A stretch of 64,000 nucleotides of DNA from an uncultured Cellulomonadaceae bacterium (GTDB taxonomy: Bacteria; Actinomycetota; Actinomycetes; Actinomycetales; Cellulomonadaceae), in contig CANLXM010000001.1 in assembly GCA_947495165.1 (NCBI GenBank), positions 868,001 through 932,000 on the forward strand, read 5' to 3'. Every line of letters begins with the position of its first letter. The first letter of the stretch is position 1. A program made the translations under genes and the position numbers. Under the pieces are notes generated by a model. The model was not told where the DNA came from. It worked only from the letters and a program-made list of their open reading frames with translations, and searched no databases. This document shows, piece by piece, positions 26,017 through 32,728 of this stretch.

Positions 26017-26949
26017 TCAGTCGTCCTCGGGCGCGTCCTCGCTGCTCGTCGTCTGGTCGAGGTCGAGCAGCATCTCGACCGCGTCGTCGACGACGTCGGA
26101 CTGACCGGTACGCACGCCGTGCATGAGCCAGCGCGCCACGGCGAGCTCGCCGGCGAGCAGCGCGCGCTCCACCAGGTGGCCGTCGCGCTGTTCCGTGCGG
26201 CGCAGCTGGTACGCCTCGAGGATCGACTCGACCGCCTCCGGAGGGACGGTTGCGAGCAACCAGGCGAGATCGTCCGCGGGGTCGGCCACGCGAGCCTCGC
26301 CCCAGCCCACGATGCCGTTCACCTGGTTCTGCGCCACCAGGATGTGCTCGTCGTCGAGGTCGCCGTGCACCACCGTCGGCTGGAAGCGCCACAGCGCGAC
26401 GTTCTCGAGCGCGGCCTCCCACCGCCGCAGCAGCCGGGCCGGGACGCGACCTGTCCGCGCGGCCTCGTCGACCTCGGCCAGCCGACGCTCGCGGTACTCG
26501 GCCGCCGTGTACGACGGCAGGCCGGCGTCCTCGACGAGCGTGGCGGGCAGCTCGTGGATGGCGGCGATCGCGCGGCCCACGGCGGCCGCCAGTCCTGGGC
26601 CGGGCTGCATCGCGGACGCGTGCAGCGGCCGGCCGGGCACCTCCGGGTGCACCACGGCACGCCCGCCCTCGGGGAGCGGAGCGAACCCGGCGGGCTCGGG
26701 CACCGCGAACGGCAGGGTCCCGTCGTCGACCAGCGGCGCGAGGGACGCGACGAGCACCATCTCCGCCTCGAGGCGGGCGCCGGCGGCAGCGTCCTGGGGG
26801 CTGCGCACCACCCAGTGCCGACGCTCCGCGTCGATGACGACAGCGACGTCGTCGTCCCCGTCGCTGCGCACGGGACGGACGTCGACGACGTCCATCCCCG
26901 GGACGGCGACGGTCGACAGGGCAGCCAGGTTCAAGGCGGATCGGCTCAC
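26017..26949 (-). CDS. Aminoglycoside/macrolide phosphotransferase-family kinase
   Basis: 310-residue protein-kinase-like fold. The catalytic loop reads VVHGDLDDEHILV and the metal-binding segment is NGIVGWGEARVADPADDLAWLL; the usual DFG-like IDWG/IDFG Asp is Gly-Trp (VGWGEA), a pattern I recall from macrolide 2'-phosphotransferase relatives. The N-lobe has HWVVRSPQDAAAGARLEAE. It ends in an acidic tail (SSEDAPEDD). The true substrate is unknown: it may be a small-molecule kinase, not a resistance enzyme, although whiB7 lies nearby. GTG 26949 is preceded by TACGGT at 6 nt, a leaderless arrangement. Confidence 0.8.
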   Translation of the reverse strand: MSRSALNLAALSTVAVPGMDVVDVRPVRSDGDDDVAVVIDAERRHWVVRSPQDAAAGARLEAEMVLVASLAPLVDDGTLPFAVPEPAGFAPLPEGGRAVVHPEVPGRPLHASAMQPGPGLAAAVGRAIAAIHELPATLVEDAGLPSYTAAEYRERRLAEVDEAARTGRVPARLLRRWEAALENVALWRFQPTVVHGDLDDEHILVAQNQVNGIVGWGEARVADPADDLAWLLATVPPEAVESILEAYQLRRTEQRDGHLVERALLAGELAVARWLMHGVRTGQSDVVDDAVEMLLDLDQTTSSEDAPEDD

Positions 26950-26955
26950 GCCCTC

Positions 26956-26961
26956 ACCGTA
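26956..26961 (-). promoter_or_regulatory. Leaderless-type -10 box of the phosphotransferase gene
   Basis: TACGGT on the minus strand, 6 nt before GTG 26949. The same hexamer and spacing recur at 27028 and, with 7 nt, at 32064. Confidence 0.55.
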
Positions 26962-27027
26962 CGTCGTAGGAGCCCGACGACGGACGAGCCGCACCGGAGC
27001 CGGCCTGCTCGGAGCGCCGGCGAGGGC

Positions 27028-27033
27028 TACGGT
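27028..27033 (+). promoter_or_regulatory. Leaderless-type -10 box of nudC
   Basis: TACGGT, then GGCCGG, then GTG 27040. It is divergent from the phosphotransferase promoter 70 bp away. Confidence 0.55.
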
Positions 27034-27039
27034 GGCCGG

Positions 27040-28017
27040 GTGGATCAGCCGACTCCGACCCCCGCGCCGCGCACGTGGCGCGCTGCTCCCGTCTCGGCGC
27101 TCTCGCGTGCCGGGGCGGACCGCGCCGCGCTCCGGCGGGACGAGGCGGACCTCCTGCCCCGGCTCCTCGCCGACGCCGGGCGCACCCGCGTCGTGCTCGT
27201 CCGAGGCGGCGAGGTGGCCATCGACGCCGAGGGCCGGCTGGACCTCGTCGCGCCCGAGCCCGGTGCCGCCTCGGGGCAGCTCGCGGTGTTCCTCGGCGAG
27301 GACGCCCAGCACGCCTACGTCGCGCTGCTCCTCGAGCCGCCGAGCGCGCTCGACCCGGTGCTCGGCGCCGACGGGCTCCCGGCCGCAGAGCGCTGGCCCG
27401 AGGCCGGCCGCACGTGGGCCTCGTTGCGCGACCGGGGCGAGGTGCTCGACGACCGCGACGCCGGTCTCGCGACCGCCGCGGTGGCCCTGGCCGCCTGGCA
27501 CGCCCGGCACCCGCGCTGCCCCCGCTGCGGTGAGTCGACGACGCCCACGCGCGCGGGCTGGGCGCGCCGGTGCGGCGCCGACGGCTCCGAGCACTACCCG
27601 CGCACAGACCCCGCGGTGATCATGGCGGTCGTCGACGACGCGGACCGGCTGCTGCTCGGCCACGCGGCGCACTGGCCCGACCGCCGCTTCTCCACGCTCG
27701 CGGGGTTCGTCGAGGCGGGGGAGTCGGCCGAGGGGGCGGTCCGGCGCGAGGTCGCGGAGGAGACCGCGATCGTGGTGAGCGACGTCGAGTACGTGACGAG
27801 CCAGCCGTGGCCGTTCCCGGGCTCGCTCATGCTCGCCTACCGCGCCCGCGCCGCCACCACCGCGATCGAGGTCGACGGCGTCGAGGTGACGGACGCGCGC
27901 TGGTTCACCCGGGACGGGCTCGCGCGCGACGTCGCCACGGGCGCCGTGCTGCTGCCGCCGCCCTCGTCGGTCGCGCGGCTGCTCATCGAGGACTGGTTCG
28001 GCGGCCCCGTCGGTTGA
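27040..28017 (+). CDS. nudC: NAD(H) pyrophosphatase / RNA deNADding Nudix hydrolase
   Basis: 325-residue NudC that cleaves NADH to NMNH and AMP and removes NAD caps from RNA 5' ends. A zinc-ribbon (about 160-178) reads CPRCGEST then RRCGADGSEHYPRTDP; only three Cys are present, the fourth ligand position being replaced in the GADGSEH form I know from actinobacteria. The Nudix box GFVEAGESAEGAVRREVAEE lies near 221-240, followed by the family-specific SQPWPFPGSLM. GTG 27040 is placed by the TACGGT box; the longer frame is spurious. It lies in the conserved block with mycoredoxin and uvrD2. Confidence 0.93.
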   Translation: MDQPTPTPAPRTWRAAPVSALSRAGADRAALRRDEADLLPRLLADAGRTRVVLVRGGEVAIDAEGRLDLVAPEPGAASGQLAVFLGEDAQHAYVALLLEPPSALDPVLGADGLPAAERWPEAGRTWASLRDRGEVLDDRDAGLATAAVALAAWHARHPRCPRCGESTTPTRAGWARRCGADGSEHYPRTDPAVIMAVVDDADRLLLGHAAHWPDRRFSTLAGFVEAGESAEGAVRREVAEETAIVVSDVEYVTSQPWPFPGSLMLAYRARAATTAIEVDGVEVTDARWFTRDGLARDVATGAVLLPPPSSVARLLIEDWFGGPVG

Positions 28018-28039
28018 CGACGGGGTGCGCCGCAGCCGC

Positions 28040-28062
28040 CCGGACGCGTGCCCGCGTCCCGG
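28040..28062. terminator. Hairpin between convergent nudC and mycoredoxin genes
   Basis: CCGGACGCG (28040-28048) pairs with CGCGTCCCGG (28053-28062), leaving one bulged C and a 4-nt loop, in the 45-nt gap. Confidence 0.5.
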
Positions 28063-28329
28063 TCAGCCGAGGCGCGCCTTGACGTCCGCGAGCGACGGGT
28101 TGGTCGCGGCGCTCCCGTCGGGGAAGACCACGGTCGGGACCGTCTGGTTGCCCCCGTTGACCTCCTCGACGTACGCGACGGCGTCGGGGTGCTCCTCGAT
28201 GTTCACCTCGGTGTAGCCGATCCCCGCGGAGTCGAGCTGCGTCTTGAGGCGGCGGCAGTAGCCGCACCACGAGGTCGAGTACATGACGATCGTGCCGGCG
28301 TCGGGCGTGTGCGGTGCTGTGGTGGTCAT
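28063..28329 (-). CDS. Mycoredoxin (glutaredoxin-like, CGYC active site)
   Basis: 88-residue thioredoxin-fold oxidoreductase that reduces mycothiol-protein mixed disulfides. The active site is TSWCGYCRR (Cys22, Cys25), followed by the cis-Pro segment QTVPTVVFPDG. ATG 28329 is preceded by GATGAT at 6 nt, so it may be leaderless. It is divergent from uvrD2 across 45 bp, as in Mycobacterium, where mrx1 lies beside uvrD2. Mycothiol use is inferred from the lineage, not from this sequence. Confidence 0.9.
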   Translation of the reverse strand: MTTTAPHTPDAGTIVMYSTSWCGYCRRLKTQLDSAGIGYTEVNIEEHPDAVAYVEEVNGGNQTVPTVVFPDGSAATNPSLADVKARLG

Positions 28330-28374
28330 GCGGCCATCATCGGCTGTCAGGGGAGGCTGCGACAATCGGCGGTG

Positions 28375-30348
28375 ATGTCTCCCGACCAGATCCTCGATGC
28401 GCTCGACCCCGACCAGCGGGAGGTCGCGCTCGCCCTCACCGGCCCCGTGTGCGTCCTCGCCGGAGCCGGCACGGGCAAGACGCGCGCCCTGACCCACCGC
28501 ATCGCCTACGGCGTGCGCACCGGGGTCTATACGCCCACCAGCGTCCTGGCGGTGACGTTCACCGCGCGGGCCGCGGGGGAGATGCGCACGCGGCTCCGCG
28601 CGCTCGGCGTGCCCGGGGTCCAGGCGCGCACCTTCCACGCCGCCGCGCTGCGTCAGCTCGGCTACTTCTGGCCCAAGATCGTCGGCGGTGCCCCGCCGCG
28701 CGTCATGGAGCACAAGGGGCAGGTCATCGCGGAGGCCGCGCGCCGGCTCGGTCTGTCGGTGGACCGCGTCGCCGTCCGGGACCTCGCCTCCGAGGTCGAG
28801 TGGTCGAAGGTCTCGATGATCCCGGCGGACGAGTACGGCCGCGCGATCGCGGCGCTGCGGCGCGAGCCCCCGGCCGGCTTCGACGCGCACGTCGTGTCCC
28901 GCCTGATCTCCGTGTACGAGGACGTGAAGAACGAGCGCGGCCAGATCGACTTCGAAGACGTCCTGATGTATCTCGGTGACATCTTGGCGTCCCACGGCGC
29001 GGTCGCGGACGAGGTGCGCCGCCAGTACCGGCGGTTCGTGGTCGACGAGTACCAGGACGTATCCCCGCTGCAGCAGTTCGTCCTCGACCAGTGGCTGGGC
29101 GGGCGCCAGGAGCTGTGCGTGGTCGGGGACCCGAGCCAGACCATCTACTCGTTCACCGGCGCCACGCCTCGGCACCTGCTGGACTTCGCCAAGACCCGCC
29201 CGGGGGCCACGGTCATTAAGCTGGTGCGGGACTACCGCTCGACGCCGCAGGTCGTCGGCCTCGCGAACGCCCTGCTCGCGACCCGCCGTCACGCCGGCTT
29301 CGAGGGGCTCGAGCTGCGCGCGCAGCGTCCCGCCGGTCCGCCGGTCGCGTTCGAGGTCCACGAGGACGACGAGGCGGAGGCCGCCTCGATCGCCGCTGCG
29401 GCGGCGCGACTGATCGCGAGCGGCGTCAGGCCGAGCGAGATCGCCGTGCTGTACCGCACCAACGGCCAGTCCGAGACCTTCGAGCAGGCGTTCGCCGACC
29501 GCGGCGTGGGCTACCTGGTGCGTGGCGGCGAGCGGTTCTTCCAGCGGCCCGAGGTCCGCGAGGCGATCCTGCTGCTGCGTGGCGCCGCACGCGCGGTCGC
29601 CGAGGACCCGGTGCCCACGGCGGTGCGCGAGGTGCTCGCGTCGGTCGGGTGGGCCGAGGAGCCGCCGTCCGCCCGCGGCGCCGCCCGCGAGCGCTGGGAG
29701 TCCCTGCGCGCGCTCGTGTCGCTGGCCGACGAGATCGCCGCGCGGCCCGACGCCACGATGGCCACTCTCGTGGCCGAGCTCGACGAGCGCGCGGCCGCCC
29801 AGCACGCTCCGACCATCGAGGGCGTCACCCTCGCGTCGCTGCACGCCGCCAAGGGCCTCGAGTGGGACGCCGTGTTCCTCGCCGGTCTCTCCGAGGGACT
29901 GCTGCCGATCTCCCTCGCCGAGACCCCGGACGCGATCGCGGAGGAGAAGCGCCTGCTCTACGTCGGCATCACGCGGGCGCGCGAGCACCTCACGCTGTCC
30001 TACGCGCGCTCACGCGCCCCCGGTGGACGCGCCACCCGCAAGCGCAGCCGCTTCCTCGACGGGCTGTGGCCCGCGGCGGCACCCGGACGCGGTCGCTCGA
30101 CCGCCGACCTCGGCGACGCCGACCCGGCCGTGGTGGACGCGCTCGTCGAGTGGCGCACCCAGGTGGCGGCCGAGATCGACCGCCCGGCGTTCACGGTGCT
30201 CAGCGACACGAGCCTCGAGGCCGTCGCGCGGGCCCGTCCGCGGACGCCCGCCGAGCTGCTCAAGGTGCCCGGCATCGGCCAGGTCAAGGCCCAGACGTAC
30301 GGCCCGACGCTCCTCGAGGTGCTGCGCCGGAGCGACGCGAAAAACTGA
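28375..30348 (+). CDS. uvrD2: UvrD2-type superfamily 1 DNA helicase with HRDC domain
   Basis: 657-residue ATP-dependent 3'-5' helicase for DNA repair. The motor motifs are GAGTGKTRALT (about 30-40), FTARAAGEMRTRL, VVDEYQDVSPLQQ (about 222-234), VGDPSQTIYSFTGA, VRDYRSTPQVV, SLHAAKGLEWDAVF and YVGITRAREHLTLSYARS. An HRDC domain closes the protein (about 600-657, FTVLSDTSLEAVARARP, LLKVPGIGQVKAQTYG). Mycobacterial UvrD2 has a tetracysteine linker; I see no such cysteines here. ATG 28375 is used, and GTG 28372 is equally possible. The whiB7 promoter begins 5 nt after its stop. Confidence 0.93.
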   Translation: MSPDQILDALDPDQREVALALTGPVCVLAGAGTGKTRALTHRIAYGVRTGVYTPTSVLAVTFTARAAGEMRTRLRALGVPGVQARTFHAAALRQLGYFWPKIVGGAPPRVMEHKGQVIAEAARRLGLSVDRVAVRDLASEVEWSKVSMIPADEYGRAIAALRREPPAGFDAHVVSRLISVYEDVKNERGQIDFEDVLMYLGDILASHGAVADEVRRQYRRFVVDEYQDVSPLQQFVLDQWLGGRQELCVVGDPSQTIYSFTGATPRHLLDFAKTRPGATVIKLVRDYRSTPQVVGLANALLATRRHAGFEGLELRAQRPAGPPVAFEVHEDDEAEAASIAAAAARLIASGVRPSEIAVLYRTNGQSETFEQAFADRGVGYLVRGGERFFQRPEVREAILLLRGAARAVAEDPVPTAVREVLASVGWAEEPPSARGAARERWESLRALVSLADEIAARPDATMATLVAELDERAAAQHAPTIEGVTLASLHAAKGLEWDAVFLAGLSEGLLPISLAETPDAIAEEKRLLYVGITRAREHLTLSYARSRAPGGRATRKRSRFLDGLWPAAAPGRGRSTADLGDADPAVVDALVEWRTQVAAEIDRPAFTVLSDTSLEAVARARPRTPAELLKVPGIGQVKAQTYGPTLLEVLRRSDAKN

Positions 30349-30352
30349 TCCG

Positions 30353-30391
30353 TTAAATACCTTGGCGCGTTCTGGGCGCCCGGCATACAGT
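30353..30391 (+). promoter_or_regulatory. whiB7 promoter with AT-rich activator element
   Basis: -35 TTGGCG (30362-30367), 18-nt spacer, -10 TACAGT (30386-30391). TTAAAT (30353-30358), one of very few AT-rich stretches in this window, sits 3 bp upstream of the -35. WhiB7 is known to activate its own and target promoters through an AT-rich element at exactly this place via its AT-hook and sigma-A. The start point is expected near 30398. Confidence 0.75.
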
Positions 30392-30436
30392 GTGCGAGTC
30401 CTTGTTGATGCAGCCCGGCCGGAAGGCGCGGGCTCG

Positions 30437-30463
30437 ATGGAGAAAGGGGTGAGCAGGCAATGA
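30437..30463 (+). CDS. Possible 8-codon mini-ORF ahead of the whiB7 uORF
   Basis: ATG GAG AAA ... TGA encodes MEKGVSRQ and ends in an ATGA overlap with the next leader ORF. It may be fortuitous; its GAAAGGGG also serves as a ribosome-binding stretch for the longer uORF. Confidence 0.2.
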   Translation: MEKGVSRQ

Positions 30464-30582
30464 AGAAGTACACCACCATGACGAACCGTTCAGGTCTCGG
30501 GATCAATGGTGCGGCCTCCGGTCGTCTTCGTGATGCCGCTCGCCTCGTCCCGGCCGGACCCCTCGGGTTCATTCGCGGCTGA
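30460..30582 (+). CDS. whiB7 leader peptide (uORF, 40 codons)
   Basis: A 40-residue basic leader ORF, beginning MKKYTTMTNRSGLG and ending in GPLGFIRG before TGA, lies wholly in the 350-nt leader between the whiB7 promoter and whiB7. GAAAGGGG and AGCAGG precede the ATG. Translation of a uORF in the whiB7/wblC leader is known to control attenuation in Streptomyces and mycobacteria: when ribosomes are impaired, an antiterminator forms and whiB7 is read. Here GACCCC inside the uORF (30557-30562) can pair with GGGGTC (30651-30656), which is part of the downstream hairpin. This fits that logic. Function is inferred by analogy and position. Confidence 0.65.
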   Translation: MKKYTTMTNRSGLGINGAASGRLRDAARLVPAGPLGFIRG

Positions 30583-30602
30583 CGCCGCACCTGCCGAACC
30601 AC

Positions 30603-30658
30603 CCCGCGGATCCGCGGGCACTCTCCGTCACCTCTCACGTCCCCCGTCCGGGGGTCGT
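30603..30658 (+). terminator. whiB7 attenuator hairpins
   Basis: A perfect 16-bp palindrome CCCGCGGATCCGCGGG (30603-30618) is followed by CCCCC (30641-30645) pairing with GGGGG (30650-30654). The latter stem extends by ACG/CGT beyond one mismatch. The right arm can instead pair with GACCCC in the uORF, so two folds are mutually exclusive. No strong T-run is seen. Confidence 0.5.
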
Positions 30659-30750
30659 GCCGGCGCACCCTCGTCCGGTGCTCCGACGTGCGGCAGAGCC
30701 TCGCCCGGATCCGTTCCCATCGCAGCACAGGAACATCTCTGGAGGACATC

Positions 30751-31155
30751 GTGCGGCTCAGCATGCTGCTCGACATCGACTCGCAGGCCGGACCGGTCAC
30801 CGCCGGCCGCCTTCCCAGCACCCCGACCACCGACGCGCGCACCACGCTCGCGCCGACCGCCACGCCGCAGACCAGCGCCCAGTCCGAGCGACGCGAGTTC
30901 GCCCTGCTCGTCGCCGGTCTGCTGCCGTGCCGCAACAACGACCCCGAGCTCTGGTTCGCCGAGCAGACCGCAGCGGTCGAGCAGGCCAAGGCCATGTGCC
31001 GCGAGTGCCCGCTCATGGCTGGCTGCCTGGCCGGCGCGATCGAGCGCGCCGAGCCGTGGGGCGTCTGGGGCGGCGAGGTCTTCGTGGACGGTCGCGTGGT
31101 CGCCACCAAGCGCGGCCGGGGGCGCCCCCGCAAGGTCGACGTGGTCGTCTCGTGA
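30751..31155 (+). CDS. whiB7: WhiB7-type Fe-S transcriptional regulator
   Basis: 134-residue Wbl protein that binds a 4Fe-4S cluster and sigma-A and activates intrinsic antibiotic-resistance genes. Cluster cysteines are C60, C83, C86 and C92 (LLPCRNND, MCRECPLMAGC), followed by the turn EPWGVWGG and the WhiB7-specific AT-hook RGRPRK (about 123-128). Position downstream of uvrD2 matches Rv3197A. GTG 30751 is chosen because GGAGGA lies 4 nt upstream; the longer frame from 30688 has no such site. It is controlled by the autoregulatory promoter and leader described separately. It is the strongest regulatory gene call in the window. Confidence 0.93.
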   Translation: MRLSMLLDIDSQAGPVTAGRLPSTPTTDARTTLAPTATPQTSAQSERREFALLVAGLLPCRNNDPELWFAEQTAAVEQAKAMCRECPLMAGCLAGAIERAEPWGVWGGEVFVDGRVVATKRGRGRPRKVDVVVS

Positions 31156-31171
31156 CGCCGTCGTCGATCGA

Positions 31172-31975
31172 TCACGCCGGGGCGTCCGCCGTCCCACCCC
31201 CGAAGGGCCCGCTCACGTCGAGCGGGCCCTTCTGGCTCTCTCCGAGCCCGTGGCAGCCGCACGCGGGATGCGGGGGCCACCGGTCGACCTCGGGTGCGCG
31301 CCGGGCGAGCGTGAACCGCTCGCTCGTCGCGATGCCCACGTCGCCGCCGTCCACGAGCGTCGTCGCCGCGCGCGCCGCGGCGGCTGCGGCCGCGAGCGCG
31401 AGCACCGTCTCCTCCGCGTGACGCCCGGGACGCAGCGACGCTGTCCGCCGAGGTGAGCGGCCGTCGTCGGCCCGGTGCAGGTCGACGCAGCGCAGGCACG
31501 CGGTCGCCCCGGGGACGACGAGCGGACCGACCGTCACGGCCGGGCCGTCCCAGGCGACGGGAACGTGCGGGATCCCGTGACCCATCAGCCGCCACGTGCG
31601 GGTCACGTCGAGCGGGCCGCCGGCGACGACGACCACGACGTCGAGGTCGGTCCGCTCGCCCACACCCACCCGGCCGCCGTGGCCGTGCAGCAGCCGGGCG
31701 GCTGCCGCCCGCCGCGACGTGCCCACGTCCCGCAGGTCGTAGCCACCGGGCCCGACGTCGTGCGCGTCGACCTCGAGCTCGTCGTCGACCACCACGGTGC
31801 CCATGCCGCACGCGACGAGCGAGCGGGCCAGCAGCAGGCCGGTGCGTCCGAGCCCGCAGACCCCCACGGTGGCGTGCGCGCGCTGCGCACGCACCACTGC
31901 GGCGCTCGGTGTCGTCGCGCTCGCCGCCCAGATCTCCTCGTCGGGGTGGGCGGCGGTCCCAGGACGCAGTCGCAT
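31172..31975 (-). CDS. ThiF/E1-like Rossmann protein, shortened
   Basis: 267-residue protein with the N-terminal nucleotide-binding part of ThiF/MoeB/E1 proteins: VGVCGLGRTGLLLARSLVAC and the acidic VVVDDELEVDAHDVGPGGYD that would contact ATP ribose. Cysteines occur as CLRC mid-protein and CGC near the end, a partial version of the family's zinc site. The catalytic Arg and Asp of adenylation are not all recognisable, so activity is uncertain. ATG 31975 is used because of CACGCT 6 nt before it and GAGG nearby. The last 25 or so codons run through the hairpin at 31202-31232 that also serves whiB7. Confidence 0.65.
   Translation of the reverse strand: MRLRPGTAAHPDEEIWAASATTPSAAVVRAQRAHATVGVCGLGRTGLLLARSLVACGMGTVVVDDELEVDAHDVGPGGYDLRDVGTSRRAAAARLLHGHGGRVGVGERTDLDVVVVVAGGPLDVTRTWRLMGHGIPHVPVAWDGPAVTVGPLVVPGATACLRCVDLHRADDGRSPRRTASLRPGRHAEETVLALAAAAAAARAATTLVDGGDVGIATSERFTLARRAPEVDRWPPHPACGCHGLGESQKGPLDVSGPFGGGTADAPA
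31202..31232. terminator. Strong hairpin after whiB7, inside the ThiF-like gene
   Basis: GAAGGGCCCGCT (31202-31213) pairs exactly with AGCGGGCCCTTC (31221-31232) across a 7-nt loop, followed by TTCTGG-like sequence. It lies 46 nt after the whiB7 stop and is the best terminator for whiB7, yet it lies within the coding 3' end of the convergent gene. Confidence 0.7.
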
Positions 31976-32063
31976 GACCTCAGCGTGCCTCGGGTGCGCC
32001 ACCCGACGCGGTCCGTCCACAGGCTCGCCCGACCGCATGGTGGGAAATGTCGCTCCTGAGCGG

Positions 32064-32069
32064 TACGGT
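32064..32069 (+). promoter_or_regulatory. Leaderless-type -10 box of the YgjP-like gene
   Basis: TACGGT with a 7-nt gap to GTG 32077. Confidence 0.55.
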
Positions 32070-32076
32070 CAGCCCT

Positions 32077-32724
32077 GTGTCCGGCGAACGGGAGAGGACC
32101 GTCGAGGTCCGCCGCAGTCGCCGCCGCGTGCGGACGGTGAACGCCTATCGCGACGGCGAGCGCACGATCGTGTCCATCCCCGCCCGGTTCAGCGCGGCGG
32201 AGGAGGCGGAGTGGGTCGCGCGGATGCTCGCGCGCCTCGCTGCCAAGGAGCGTCGCCGTCGCCCGTCCGACGACGAGCTGATGGCCCGCGCCCTCGAGCT
32301 CTCGGAGCGTTACATGGACGGCCAGGCACGCCCGGACTCCGTCAGCTGGGTCGGCAACCAGGGGCGCCGCTGGGGCTCGTGCAGCATCGAGCAGCGCACC
32401 ATCCGCATCTCCTCGCGGGTCCGCGGCCTGCCGTCGTGGGTGATCGACTACGTGATCCTGCACGAGCTCGCGCACCTGCTGCACCCGAACCACACGGCTG
32501 CCTTCTGGGAGACGCTCGCGGTCTACCCGCGGGCCGACCGCGCGCGCGGCTTCCTGGACGGGGTGGCTTTCGCGGACGAGCGCTCGGGACGGGACAGGCT
32601 CGCGCCCACGGACCGGGACGAGCGGACGGACGTCGAGCGGACCGGTGACGACGCGCCAGGCCGCCCGGTCACGGAGGCGCCCGTGACGGAGGCGCCCGCC
32701 ACGGAGGCGCCCGCGACGGACTAG
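32077..32724 (+). CDS. YgjP/DUF45-type putative zinc metallopeptidase
   Basis: 215-residue protein with the gluzincin-like motif [20 protein letters not shown] and the preceding [10 protein letters not shown] strand typical of YgjP/WLM-like (M48-related) proteins. It is probably cytosolic, with no signal peptide. The N terminus is basic ([13 protein letters not shown]). The C-terminal 30 or so residues are a disordered acidic tail with TEAP repeats encoded by near-identical 12-15 bp units at about 32670-32720. GTG 32077 is preferred to ATG 32047 because TACGGT lies between them. The substrate is unknown. It converges on the zincin gene. Confidence 0.82.
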   Translation: MSGERERTVEVRRSRRRVRTVNAYRDGERTIVSIPARFSAAEEAEWVARMLARLAAKERRRRPSDDELMARALELSERYMDGQARPDSVSWVGNQGRRWGSCSIEQRTIRISSRVRGLPSWVIDYVILHELAHLLHPNHTAAFWETLAVYPRADRARGFLDGVAFADERSGRDRLAPTDRDERTDVERTGDDAPGRPVTEAPVTEAPATEAPATD

Positions 32725-32728
32725 GGCG

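Noticed and set aside
26017-26949. Antibiotic-resistance kinase under WhiB7 control
   Set aside because: The promoter is a plain leaderless type without an AT-rich element at the -35, and the phosphotransferase fold alone does not show resistance.
25993-27039. Extension of NudC to 674 residues, as a possible fusion
   Set aside because: The added part is antisense to the phosphotransferase gene and lacks motifs; NudC from 27040 has the normal length.
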